This document shows, one piece after another, positions 23,802 to 31,046 of a DNA stretch of 36,951 nucleotides. A model generated the notes under the pieces. It saw only the letters and a program-made list of their open reading frames with translations. It was not told the DNA's origin and ran no database searches. The position numbers and the translations under genes are program-made. This DNA comes from Bacteroidota bacterium (lineage in GTDB: Bacteria > Bacteroidota > Ignavibacteria > Kryptoniales > JAKASW01). The stretch is taken from assembly GCA_021794075.1 (NCBI GenBank), contig JAJYRM010000035.1, forward strand, positions 1 to 36,951, read 5' to 3'. Position 1 is the first letter of the stretch. The number at the start of each line of letters is the position of its first letter.

Positions 23802-25085
23802 CTAATCTGAGTGATGTTCCTTTCGTGTTATTTTTCCGCTGAGCAGTTTTTTCTCGGAATCGGAATTTGTGAGCCCGAATGCGGTTGTGAACTCGATATC
23901 GGCCTCATCGGTTTTGCCAAGCCGTGAATAGATCTCGCCGAGAAGGCTATGGTACAGGTAATATGCCTCGAGTCTCGTTTTGTCTGGGATGGCATCCAAT
24001 GCCGACAGCGCCGCTGCGGGTCCGCGCACGCGCATTACGGCCACGGCACGGTTCAGCGCATGGACAGGCGACGGGTAGTCCCGGCAGAGCCATTCATACA
24101 GCTCGAGAATCCGCTCCCACTTTGTCGTTTCATAGGTCTTAGCGGTGCAGTGTTCGAACGCGATCGCGGCTTCGATGTGATACCTGCTTACGCTATCCCC
24201 GAAGGCAGACTTTGCCATGTATTCGTTTCCGAGTGCGATGAGCTCCGAATTCCATTTGCTCCTGTCCTGGTACTGAAGGAGCACGATATCTCCAGCGGGC
24301 GAGACCCGTGTCGAATTACGAGAAAAGTGGAAACACATGAGCGCCATAAGAGCGAAAGTTTCCGGGATCTCAGTAAGCGGATTCTCACCGAGCATTTTGC
24401 AGAGCAGCATCGCCTCTTCCATTAAGTCTTCTCGGACTAGTTCTTCAGAATCGGTTGAATTGTAACCTTCGTTGAAGAGGAGATAAATAGAATTGAGAAC
24501 TGCGTCGGTTCGTTCTTTGAGCTTCCCGGCCGGCGGGACATCAAAACGGATGTCGTTCTGTCTGAAGAACTGTTTCGTCCTGTAAAGCCGCTTCGAAATC
24601 GTGTCCTCCGATGTCACGAACGCCCTTGCAATTTCCTTCGTGCTGAAACCGCAGAGAGTTTTGAGTATGAGAGTGATCTGGTTCTCTTCGGGAATGCCTC
24701 GATGGCAGCAGGCGAACATCATTTTGAGCATGTCGTCCTTGATGAGATCTTCATCCCAGGTCTCCTCAATCCTTTCCTGAAGAGACGCTTCCCTATCGGG
24801 AATGGAACCCTCTTCGGAGGATGTGAAACGAACTGACTTCGCGTCGCGTCTGAGTATGTCGATCGCCCTGTTCTTAGCGGCCTGGTAAAGCCAGGCGGAA
24901 GGGTTATCGGGCACGCCTCTTAAAGCCCACACCTGGGCAGCCTGAAGCAGCGCATCTTGTACCACATCCTCCGCAAGTTCCAGGTTCTCCGTACCGAACG
25001 CTCGCGTCAGGACCGATACCATCTTTCCGGCTTCGTGACGGAAGAGATGATCGACAAGTTTGTCTACGTTATCGCGTTTTTCCAT
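23802..25085 (-). CDS. ECF42-type RNA polymerase sigma factor with long C-terminal extension
   Basis: Using ATG 25085 the protein has 427 residues (a TTG 12 bases upstream is possible). Residues 1-180 are sigma regions 2 and 4: AEDVVQDALLQAAQVWALRGVPDNPSAWLYQAAKNRAIDILRRD and LKTLCGFSTKEIARAFVTSEDTISKRLYRTKQF. The roughly 230-residue remainder (LNSIYLLFNEGYNSTD, AVAVMRVRGPAAALSALDAIP, YLYHSLLGEIYSRLGKTDEAD) is the DUF6596/TPR-like extension of the ECF42 group. ECF42 genes are known to sit beside YCII/DGPF genes, as here (25283 and 25705). These sigma factors usually lack a membrane anti-sigma factor; the extension is thought to control activity. Confidence 0.94.
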   Translation of the reverse strand: MEKRDNVDKLVDHLFRHEAGKMVSVLTRAFGTENLELAEDVVQDALLQAAQVWALRGVPDNPSAWLYQAAKNRAIDILRRDAKSVRFTSSEEGSIPDREASLQERIEETWDEDLIKDDMLKMMFACCHRGIPEENQITLILKTLCGFSTKEIARAFVTSEDTISKRLYRTKQFFRQNDIRFDVPPAGKLKERTDAVLNSIYLLFNEGYNSTDSEELVREDLMEEAMLLCKMLGENPLTEIPETFALMALMCFHFSRNSTRVSPAGDIVLLQYQDRSKWNSELIALGNEYMAKSAFGDSVSRYHIEAAIAFEHCTAKTYETTKWERILELYEWLCRDYPSPVHALNRAVAVMRVRGPAAALSALDAIPDKTRLEAYYLYHSLLGEIYSRLGKTDEADIEFTTAFGLTNSDSEKKLLSGKITRKEHHSD

Positions 25086-25121
25086 CGATTGCTTCAACGT
25101 ACGCTGACCACTTCGAGCACC

Positions 25122-25270
25122 GGATAAATCCCAAGCACTGAATTCTAAACTCTAAACAAATTCTAAATCCCACGGACGAACACTCCAAACCGGGCGGTTA
25201 GATAACGTTGGTATTTTGTGTTTTGTCGTTTGAATTTGTTTGGGATTTAGAGTTTCAAGTTTAGGATTTC
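25122..25270. repeat. Imperfect palindromic repeat, TAAACTCTAAA type
   Basis: The left arm holds AAATCCCAAGCACTGAATTC, CTAAACTCTAAACAAATTC and TAAATCCCA. The right arm holds GAATTTGTTTGGGATTTAG and AGTTTCAAGTTTAGGATTT. Reverse-complementing the right arm gives an approximate copy of the left. It fills the gap between the sigma-factor start and the end of the first YCII gene. No ORF is inside. A second region of similar design lies at 28535-28671. Confidence 0.65.
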
Positions 25271-25282
25271 GCCGGTCGGCGA

Positions 25283-25627
25283 TCAGTAGGTCATTACCTC
25301 TCTTACCTCAACACTACCGTCGCGCTCGAGTATCGGGCATTCCCTCGCGAACTCAACCGCCTCGTCAAGGCTCGCCGCCTTTATCACACAGAAGCTCGCG
25401 ATCACTTCCTTTCCCTCGGCGAATGGTCCGTCGTTTACCTTCTTCTTCGTCCCGCTAACAACCTTTCCGGCTTTCGTCAACCGCTGACCTGGATTAAGCT
25501 TGCCATCTTTCAGGCGCTGTTCCAGCCACTTCTGCCATTTCATCGCTTCCTTCTGAAACTCCTCGGGAGAAAATTCGCTGTCGTCGAATTCTGCCTTGAA
25601 CCTGAACAGGAGCATATAGTCCTTCAT
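25283..25627 (-). CDS. YCII-related (DGPF) domain protein
   Basis: The 114-residue protein begins MKDYMLLFRF, a typical YCII/DGPF start. It has KWLEQRLKDGKL, the signature NDGPFAEGKEVIASFCVIKA, and the ending EFARECPILERDGSVEVREV. YCII-like proteins have a ferredoxin-like fold with a conserved His/Asp pair in YciI; in the DGPF branch the DGPF loop is the hallmark and activity is unproven. The GGAGG-type ribosome site is close to ATG 25627. It is paired with the ECF42 sigma gene downstream on the same strand and is likely co-regulated or targeted by it. A palindromic repeat lies between the two. Confidence 0.93.
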   Translation of the reverse strand: MKDYMLLFRFKAEFDDSEFSPEEFQKEAMKWQKWLEQRLKDGKLNPGQRLTKAGKVVSGTKKKVNDGPFAEGKEVIASFCVIKAASLDEAVEFARECPILERDGSVEVREVMTY

Positions 25628-25704
25628 AATTCCTCCGTCTTTTTTTGTTTATGTCAACATGATGACGTTCAGACTCTCAGGAATTGGACAACGAGTCGAA
25701 GATG

Positions 25705-26109
25705 TCATAACTTAGGACCGTTTTGCTGACTCCCGTTTCTAGACTTGAAGTATTCTCTCGGCATGTCTTCCATCGTCGCGACTTCCCTTATCTCGACTAT
25801 TCCTCCGGTGTCGAGAACCGGACAGCCGTTCGCGATCGCGATGGCCTCGTCGTAAGTGTCAGCTTTGCAAATCAGGTACCCTCCGAGGATCTCCTTTCCT
25901 TCCGCAAAGGGACCGTCCACGACGGTTCTTCCTTTCCCGACGACCTGTTTCCCAGTCGGGATCAGCGGCTGTGCCGCCACCACCTTCCCGGCTTTGCCGA
26001 GACGGGAAAGCCACGACTTCCACTGTTCCATGTTGGCTGAGAATTCCTCAGGCGACTGGTCAATGATACGCTCGAAACCGCCCCTGAACAAAAGTATGTA
26101 CTCTTTCAC
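25705..26109 (-). CDS. Second YCII-related (DGPF) domain protein
   Basis: The true start is GTG 26109 with AGGAG upstream, giving 134 residues beginning VKEYILLFRGGFERI (first residue read as Met). An open frame continues upstream but is only the other-frame shadow of the TfoX gene. Features are KSWLSRLGKAGKVVA, VVDGPFAEGKEILGGYLICKA, and NGCPVLDTGGIVEIREVA, with a longer C-terminal tail than the neighbour at 25283. It overlaps the stop of the TfoX-like gene by four bases (GTGA), so the two are translationally coupled. It is a paralogue of the 25283 protein, with moderate identity by eye, so an old or independent duplication. Confidence 0.92.
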   Translation of the reverse strand: MKEYILLFRGGFERIIDQSPEEFSANMEQWKSWLSRLGKAGKVVAAQPLIPTGKQVVGKGRTVVDGPFAEGKEILGGYLICKADTYDEAIAIANGCPVLDTGGIVEIREVATMEDMPREYFKSRNGSQQNGPKL

Positions 26110-26471
26110 TTTCGGCTCCTCTTTGCGTTTGCTTTCCCGTGCGCACCGGCTCCCTTCCCGAGATTGAACTGCAGGGCGAGATCGATCCAGAAGTCGAACT
26201 CCTTCTTCGTCTTCATTCCAGTCTCTTCGACCATGATCATATTCAACGACGTTTTCCGTTTCATCCTGAGCGGGGCGCATCCGTCGCGCCGCAGGACGGA
26301 CTCCATCGAATCGGGACCGATACGGCACATCATCTCGTCGCCGCGCACTCCGAGGCACATCCTGCCTTTCACCATGAAAACAAGGAAGCCGAACATGTTC
26401 TTCTCTTCGACCTTCCCGTAACCCGCCAGTGCTCCTCTGATGCGGTTAGCTAGCGCCTCGTTGTAAGGCAT
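26106..26471 (-). CDS. TfoX N-terminal-domain protein
   Basis: The 121-residue protein matches the TfoX/Sxy N-terminal domain. Matching parts are the starting helix ALANRIRGAL, EEKNMFGFLVFMVKGRMCLGVRGDEMMCRIGP, an LRMKRKTSLNMIMVEE segment, and FDFWIDLALQFN. The C-terminus is a basic tail (KANAKRSRK). The TfoX C-terminal domain is missing, as in most stand-alone members, which are not competence regulators as far as known. AGAGGG precedes ATG 26471. It lies 11 bases after the SnoaL-like gene and overlaps the second YCII gene, so all three form one operon. Confidence 0.92.
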   Translation of the reverse strand: MPYNEALANRIRGALAGYGKVEEKNMFGFLVFMVKGRMCLGVRGDEMMCRIGPDSMESVLRRDGCAPLRMKRKTSLNMIMVEETGMKTKKEFDFWIDLALQFNLGKGAGAHGKANAKRSRK

Positions 26472-26482
26472 AAACCCTCTGT

Positions 26483-26848
26483 TTAATTGGCCATGAAGGC
26501 TTTGAAATCTTCGGTATCGAAGTAAATGGATGACGACGCAAGCTCGTCGCCATTTACCGACAAAATCTCAACAACCTCCTTCGTCGAGGTGTTCCCCTTG
26601 GGAGAAAGGAGATTGTACTCGGCAATGATGCAAGCTTTCTCGCCTTCGCCGATAAACTCTTTGATCTTCACTCCGGTCACTGCCTGGAGAAATCCACCGG
26701 TGATTTCGACGTAGGACGCTCTGCCGCGGGTAGTCCGGCCGGGCATTGAAAATGCCATGTCGCCCGAGATCAGAGACTGCCAGTCGCCTTTCTTCGCGAC
26801 GGCGTCGAAGTATTTTGCGATGACTTCCTTTGTGTTAGAGTCAGTCAT
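26483..26848 (-). CDS. SnoaL-like / NTF2-fold protein
   Basis: The start is ATG 26848 behind AAGGAGAAGG, giving 121 residues. A frame extending 54 bases further has no start support. The sequence follows the NTF2-like cone fold: TKEVIAKYFDAVAKKGDWQSLI (N-terminal helices), DMAFSMPGRTTRGRASYVEI, and beta strands VKIKEFIGEGEKACIIAEYNL and TSTKEVVEILSVNGDELASSSIYFDTEDFKAFM. Such proteins include polyketide cyclases, isomerases and many of unknown substrate. It is the first gene of the SnoaL-TfoX-YCII operon. The exact function is unknown; the fold assignment is solid by pattern. Confidence 0.87.
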   Translation of the reverse strand: MTDSNTKEVIAKYFDAVAKKGDWQSLISGDMAFSMPGRTTRGRASYVEITGGFLQAVTGVKIKEFIGEGEKACIIAEYNLLSPKGNTSTKEVVEILSVNGDELASSSIYFDTEDFKAFMAN

Positions 26849-26923
26849 TGTCCTTCTCCTTTTCTTCACGAAACCAGTTTCAGATTTCTGCCTTGCACGC
26901 AAATGCAGTGGACCCCGGCAAAC

Positions 26924-27020
26924 AAATTACACGGAGATACACGGAGAGAAAAACATTTCTCAGTGGTACTGCCGCAGGGTACTGTGGACTGTGCTCCTCA
27001 GTGGAACTCCGTGAAATCTA
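26924..27020. repeat. Imperfect palindromic repeat, ACACGGAG type, copy 1
   Basis: The copy starts AAATTACACGGAGATACACG with CGGAGAGAAA, and ends CTCAGTGGAACTCCGTGAAA. The end reverse-complements the start (ACGGAG against CTCCGT). It lies between the ends of two minus-strand genes, upstream of the SnoaL operon and just after the stop of the gene at 27044. The arms are mismatched, so it is a decayed or diverged copy. Confidence 0.78.
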
Positions 27021-27043
27021 TCTCTCGAGTGGCGCTATCCGGC

Positions 27044-27640
27044 TTATTTCTTCTTTCTTATGTCACACAACATGTCTGAATGAATATTCAAACCGACGTT
27101 TGTCAGGTTGTAAATATGTTCGCTTGCGATGAGCCAGATTATCTCGCACAGCTCGCGTTCGGAGTAGTACTTTTTCATGCGAGCGAAGAGCTCCGGGTCG
27201 CCACGCTTGTTTTTCGTCAGCTCAGTCGCGTAGTCGAGAGCCGCCCGCTCCGCGTCGCTGAACAGCGGGTTGGTGCGGTAATCCTCCAGTGCATCGAACT
27301 TCGCGATGTTCATCGACTTGTGTATCACGGCGAACCTCGTCGCGTCCATGCAGAATAGACAGACGTTGATCCTCGCGACCTGCTCGCGGATAAGCATCGC
27401 GGTTTCCTGCGGCAGCTTAAGCTTGCCGTCGAGCCTCCCCACTTTGGTGTAGAACAACCCGAACGCATTCGGCAGCCGAGCTGAGTGAACTGCCAGCGGT
27501 GTCATTACTTTTCCGAACTGCTTCTTCAGGAAGAAGTACACCAGTTTCATCAAAAGCGATTTCGGCTTTTCGATAGGTGGAAGGAAGGGCCCAGCCGTGT
27601 CAGCAGCAGCCGATTCTGTGTATGCCAGTTGCGAACTCAT
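27044..27640 (-). CDS. Carboxymuconolactone-decarboxylase/AhpD-like protein
   Basis: The 198-residue protein has a C-terminal two-thirds typical of the CMD/AhpD helical fold: ETAMLIREQVARINVCLFCMDATR, FDALEDYRTNPLFSDAERAALDYATELTK, and YYSERELCEIIWLIASEHIYNLTNVGLNI. A CxxC pair is present (VCLFCMD), as in alkylhydroperoxidases. However, the His expected four residues after the second Cys is replaced (MDATR), so classic AhpD chemistry is uncertain. The first 40 residues contain a Pro-rich and then hydrophobic stretch, but no clear signal peptide. The gene is bordered on both sides by ACACGGAG-type repeats. Confidence 0.88.
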   Translation of the reverse strand: MSSQLAYTESAAADTAGPFLPPIEKPKSLLMKLVYFFLKKQFGKVMTPLAVHSARLPNAFGLFYTKVGRLDGKLKLPQETAMLIREQVARINVCLFCMDATRFAVIHKSMNIAKFDALEDYRTNPLFSDAERAALDYATELTKNKRGDPELFARMKKYYSERELCEIIWLIASEHIYNLTNVGLNIHSDMLCDIRKKK

Positions 27641-27750
27641 GTTTCGCTCCTCATTTTAGTATTTCTTGCACCGCCGAAACCATTATTTCCGGTATCAGCT
27701 TCAATCTATAGACGATCAGGGGGAAGAAAATTGGACAGGCAGGAGGCAGG

Positions 27751-27853
27751 GAATTACACGGAGAACAACGGAGGAAGAATACAGAGATCCACGGAGAGAA
27801 GAACAAATTCTCTGTGTCCCTCTGTGATCCTCTGTGGAACTCTGTGAAATGTT
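27751..27853. repeat. Imperfect palindromic repeat, ACACGGAG type, copy 2
   Basis: This is the clearest copy. The left arm holds GAATTACACGGAGAACAACG, ACAGAGATCC and ACGGAGAGAAG. The right arm is a series of CTCTGTG units (TTCTCTGTGTCCCTCTGTG, then CCTCTGTGGAACTCTGTG) ending GAAATGTT. The arms form a long imperfect hairpin. No ORF is inside. Confidence 0.85.
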
Positions 27854-27894
27854 AGTATCTTCGCTCGGCCTCCCTGCCAGGCAGGCACCGACAA

Positions 27895-27994
27895 TATTAC
27901 ACAGTCCGAAGGACCCTTCGGGAGGTCCACGGAGGAACAAAAGAGAGATCCACGAAGAAAAGAGTAGACGTTGTGCTTATCTCTGCGAAATGTT
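27895..27994. repeat. Imperfect palindromic repeat, ACACGGAG type, copy 3
   Basis: It begins ATTACACAG, contains GTCCACGGAGGAAC and GAGATCCACGAAGAAAAGAG, and ends CTCTGCGAAATGTTT, matching the ends of copies 1 and 2. An inner hairpin TCCGAAGG/CCTTCGGGA is inserted near its left end. It is only about 40 bases from copy 2; a CCTGCCAGGCAGG palindrome lies between them. The rest of 27641-28077 shows no gene. Confidence 0.78.
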
Positions 27995-28077
27995 TAAAGG
28001 CACGCGGCCTGCAGGTCGATGGATGAGCCGGTTAATGGTGGGTGAACTTGCTGTCTGCTGCAATTTCAATTTATCAA

Positions 28078-28473
28078 TTAAGTCTCATTTGCCTTTCGCA
28101 GATTCAGCCGCACGGCATCGAGAATAATTGCCTTCAGCGCCGCCTCATCCACCTTAGCATCTTCATAGAAGTCGATGGCGCGAACCGACTTGCTGTCGAG
28201 CCGGGTATTGAAGAGTTTCTTCGGATCTTTGATTTGAGCGCCTTTCGGGAACGTCAGCCTCACGGCGTTCTTGAGCGTATCTGCTACGCATAATATTCCT
28301 TCGTGAGACCAGACAGGGACTCCGCTTGGCTTGGAAGGCTTCTTCCATTTCACTTCTTCAACCAGGTCAGCATCGGCTTTCCGGATAATTTTTCGCAGCT
28401 GCGACAATTTCTTCCCCCGCCAGTCACCAGGTTCATTGATGATATCGTCTATCTGTTGAGATGCAGATTTCAT
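28078..28473 (-). CDS. DUF1801 domain protein (YdhG-like)
   Basis: The 131-residue protein has the DUF1801 layout: IDDIINEPGDWRGKKLSQLRKIIRKADADLVEEVKWKKP, then KPSGVPVWSHEGILCVADTLKNAVRLTFPKGAQIKDP, and a final helix EAALKAIILDAVRLN. The short motif VEEVKWKKP and the aromatic-rich middle strand are typical. ATG 28473 has a GGAGGTGAG ribosome site. Members of this family, sometimes called iron chaperone-like after YdhG, have no proven activity in most species. It lies between palindromic repeats on both sides. Confidence 0.9.
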   Translation of the reverse strand: MKSASQQIDDIINEPGDWRGKKLSQLRKIIRKADADLVEEVKWKKPSKPSGVPVWSHEGILCVADTLKNAVRLTFPKGAQIKDPKKLFNTRLDSKSVRAIDFYEDAKVDEAALKAIILDAVRLNLRKANET

Positions 28474-28534
28474 TGCCGACTCACCTCCTTCTTCACAACA
28501 TTCTCCTTTGGATTGCTTCCGAAAATCTTAGTAA

Positions 28535-28671
28535 AAGCTCCAACTTCCCAAAACCAAGCTCCAGACAATTGTTAAAGAACTAATATCCAACTCCAAAAGA
28601 TAAGGGGTTTGTCTGTTGGCTTTTTAGCTATTAGTTCTTGCTTGGAACTTGTGAATTGGAAGTTGGAACTT
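28535..28671. repeat. Long imperfect palindrome, CCAACTTCC type
   Basis: The outer arms AAGCTCCAACTTCC near 28535 and GGAAGTTGGAACTT ending at 28671 are near-complementary. The inner arms AAGAACTAATA (28575-28585) and TATTAGTTCTT (28629-28639) are perfectly complementary over 11 bp. The whole fills the gap between the DoxX-like gene end and the DUF1801 start. It resembles 25122-25270 in style (short purine/pyrimidine words, long inexact arms). Confidence 0.75.
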
Positions 28672-28701
28672 CTCAACCGGCAATTTATAAAAGCACTTTC
28701 T

Positions 28702-29061
28702 TCACGACTTCGATACAGGCCAACGCTTGTACGCCACGAACGCGAGAAGTATCGCCGGGAGCACACCCCATAGAATACCGGGGAATCCGGTGTATTGAAT
28801 GTACAGGGCAAGACCTGACAGTGAAAGCAAGCCTAAGAGGGAGGCCGCGATAGAGTTCAACTTACGAACCTTCGTCCGGGGCAGGATCAAACCTATCGCA
28901 AGCAAAACCTGCAGCAAGCCGATGGCTATCCAGAGAGGTTTCGGCAAATCGTTCAGCGCCCACCCGTTCGCGATCTTTCCATAATTGCTTACCACGTAGA
29001 TTCCGCCCACCGCTTCCCAAATTGCCAGCAGGATTTGAAGAACCCATAGCAGGATATTCAT
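28702..29061 (-). CDS. DoxX-like small membrane protein
   Basis: With start ATG 29061 the protein has 119 residues and four hydrophobic segments (about 2-22, 43-63, 68-88 and 93-112). The first two read MNILLWVLQILLAIWEAVGG and LPKPLWIAIGLLQVLLAIGLIL, and the pattern fits DoxX-like proteins. A longer upstream frame belongs to another reading frame of the preceding gene. It overlaps that gene's stop by four bases (ATGA), so both are translated as a unit. DoxX-like proteins are inner-membrane proteins of unclear function. Confidence 0.83.
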   Translation of the reverse strand: MNILLWVLQILLAIWEAVGGIYVVSNYGKIANGWALNDLPKPLWIAIGLLQVLLAIGLILPRTKVRKLNSIAASLLGLLSLSGLALYIQYTGFPGILWGVLPAILLAFVAYKRWPVSKS

Positions 29062-29513
29062 GCTTTTTCCCCAACAGCTTTCTTCACGAGCAAGGTGATC
29101 CTGGCCTCGTCTCTCGAAGTCAACTCCGGCAAAGCATAGGCGACCGGCCACATGCTGCCCTCATCGAGTATAGCTGAGTCGTTGAAGCCGAACATCGCGT
29201 ACCTCTCCTTGAACTTCATACGGTCGCGGAAGTAACAAATGATCTTTCCGTCCTGGTTTGCGTAAGCGGGCATGCCGTACCATGTTTTCGGGGATAAGCC
29301 GACGCCTTTGACGACGGCGTGGAGTCGCTTCGCCATGGTACGGTCCGGTTCCCGCATTTTGCCGATCGCCTCGAGCGCGGCCTTTTCACCTTCGGCTTTT
29401 TCTGCCTCAGCCTTAAGTTCACGGGCACGGGCTTTCATCGCAGCTTTCTCCTCGTCCGTGAATCCGCCTGACTTCTTACTGGTCGACTTCTGCGTTTCCT
29501 TTTTCGTGCTCAT
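29058..29513 (-). CDS. DUF1801 / iron-chaperone-like protein
   Basis: The second of two nearby ATGs (29513) is six bases after AGGAG, while the first (29519) touches it, so 29513 is chosen (151 residues). An N-terminal stretch of about 60 residues is highly charged and Lys/Ala/Glu-rich (EEKAAMKARARELKAEAEKAEGEKAAL), probably a coiled coil or helix. The rest matches DUF1801: MAKRLHAVVKGVGLSPKTWYGMPAYANQDGKIICYF, then KFKERYAMFGFNDSAILDEGSMWPVAYALPEL. It is paired with the DoxX-like gene by a 4-base overlap. It differs from the 28078 DUF1801 gene in length and sequence, so the two belong to different subfamilies. Confidence 0.88.
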   Translation of the reverse strand: MSTKKETQKSTSKKSGGFTDEEKAAMKARARELKAEAEKAEGEKAALEAIGKMREPDRTMAKRLHAVVKGVGLSPKTWYGMPAYANQDGKIICYFRDRMKFKERYAMFGFNDSAILDEGSMWPVAYALPELTSRDEARITLLVKKAVGEKA

Positions 29514-29868
29514 GGGCATCTCCTTTTGTTCGATGTTCCGGATAATGTGACAATATATTTATCTGCGGGATTAATTTCACAATCGGTTCGACCGATGAAT
29601 CCATCTTCGGACAAAAACAAGCGCCCGTCCGACTTCGGTCCCGTCCTTGGCTCTCGTCATAACGACGAACAACGGGTGGGAATTGGGACAACGTATTCCG
29701 TCAGATTCCCATGTGCCTTCGCGCAATTTCCTTTCGGACACATTTAAATGAATTTTCCCGCATTCTGGCGTTGTAGGCGATTCATTAGCATATTAAATGG
29801 AGTTGAACAGCTAACCGAAACCCGTATTTTGGCGGGAATGAAGACGACAACTTAAATAGAAATTGAAA
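29514..29868. other. Divergent intergenic region before the alcohol dehydrogenase
   Basis: No gene is seen in these 355 bases between divergent units. It contains a small perfect inverted repeat, ATCGGT-TCG-ACCGAT (29582-29596), about 70 bases from the minus-strand start, which might be an operator. Nothing else could be assigned. Confidence 0.45.
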
Positions 29869-30906
29869 ATGAAAGCGGCATTACTTGTAGCGCCCGGGAA
29901 ATTTGAGATCAGGCAGCTGCCCGAGCCGAAAATCGAGAACGAGACCGACGTGCTTATCAGGGTGAAAACTGTCGGAGTGTGCGGATCGGACATGCATTAT
30001 TTTACGACGGGCCGCATAGGCTCGCAGGTGGTGAAGTATCCCTTCACCGTCGGTCACGAGGCCGCGGGAGTCGTAGAAGGAATCGGAAAGGGTGTCACTC
30101 ACGTCAAGCCGGGACAGAGAATCGCAATTGAGCCGGCGGTGTCGTGCGGGAAGTGCGACCAATGTAAATCGGGGAGGGAGAACACCTGCCGGAAGCTTCG
30201 ATTCCTCGGCGCACCGCAGCAGCTTGATGGAGCGCAATGCGAGTACATCGTCATGCCGCAGGAGAACTGTTTCCCGATATCCGACGGTATGACATTCGAG
30301 GAGGCGACACTTTGCGAGCCGCTCGCGATTGCGGTGTACGCGGTCGAGAGGTCGCCAATCGCGGACGGGATGAGCGCGGCGATACTTGGGGTCGGCCCTA
30401 TCGGAATGTCGGTGTTCCATGTCCTCAGGACGACGAATGTGGGGAATGTGTTCGTCACCGACAAGCTGGACACGCGGCTTGAAGCGGCAAAGAAGCTGAA
30501 CCCGAAGTGGGCGGGCAATCCGAACCGCGTCGACGTCGTGAAGGAAATTTCGAAAGTCGAGCCGCTACAGATGGACGTCGTCTACGAATGCAGCGGAGAC
30601 CAGGCAGCGGCCTCTCAGGCGGCGGAGCTGTTGAAGCCGGGAGGTACGCTTATGATTGTCGGAATTCCCGAGGTGGATGAGATATCATTTCCGATACATG
30701 AGCTTCGGCGCAAAGAGATTACCATCGTGAATGTCCGCCGGCAGAACAATTGCACTCAGAAGGCGATTGACCTCGTCGCATCAAAAAGGATTAAAGTTGA
30801 TTCCCTTGTCACGCATCGCTTCCCCCTCGAAGATACCTCGAAGGCTTTCGATCTCGTCGCAAACTACGGGGAAGGAGTTATGAAAACGATGATCTACATA
30901 GAGTGA
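29869..30906 (+). CDS. Zinc-dependent medium-chain dehydrogenase (sorbitol/L-iditol dehydrogenase-like)
   Basis: ATG 29869 is preferred over the TTG six bases upstream; the protein has 345 residues. It has the catalytic zinc motif (VGVCGSDMHYF, GHEAAGVVEGIG) and the structural zinc cysteines CGKCDQCKSGRENTC. LCEPLAIAVYAVER supplies the catalytic-site Glu. The Rossmann motif is AAILGVGPIGMSVFHVL, with Asp (VTDKLD) after it suggesting NAD. The DMHYF sequence and overall spacing fit the sorbitol/xylitol/threonine dehydrogenase branch. It should oxidise a polyol or secondary alcohol in the cytoplasm; the substrate is not certain. A weak ribosome site may mean poor translation. Confidence 0.92.
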   Translation: MKAALLVAPGKFEIRQLPEPKIENETDVLIRVKTVGVCGSDMHYFTTGRIGSQVVKYPFTVGHEAAGVVEGIGKGVTHVKPGQRIAIEPAVSCGKCDQCKSGRENTCRKLRFLGAPQQLDGAQCEYIVMPQENCFPISDGMTFEEATLCEPLAIAVYAVERSPIADGMSAAILGVGPIGMSVFHVLRTTNVGNVFVTDKLDTRLEAAKKLNPKWAGNPNRVDVVKEISKVEPLQMDVVYECSGDQAAASQAAELLKPGGTLMIVGIPEVDEISFPIHELRRKEITIVNVRRQNNCTQKAIDLVASKRIKVDSLVTHRFPLEDTSKAFDLVANYGEGVMKTMIYIE

Positions 30907-31046
30907 TATCGGCTTCATAACTAATCCGAATACTACGGCCTTTTTTTTCAGATTAGCCGCGCTGATTTCCCGCCCAACCGAATCTTTCCAGCTCCGTTGA
31001 GAAGCTAAACCTGACCTTGTCATTGCGGTCCTCCTCAGGACCCGCT

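Noticed and set aside
26924-27994. The ACACGGAG repeats as a CRISPR array
   Set aside because: Copies are palindromic, diverged and irregularly spaced, with genes between them; there are no regular spacers or cas genes.
25085-29868. ECF42-type promoter motif (TGTCGA as I remember the -35 element) upstream of the YCII and neighbouring genes
   Set aside because: I looked for TCGACA on the plus strand in the relevant gaps and saw it only inside the sigma gene, so I cannot support an ECF42 promoter by eye.
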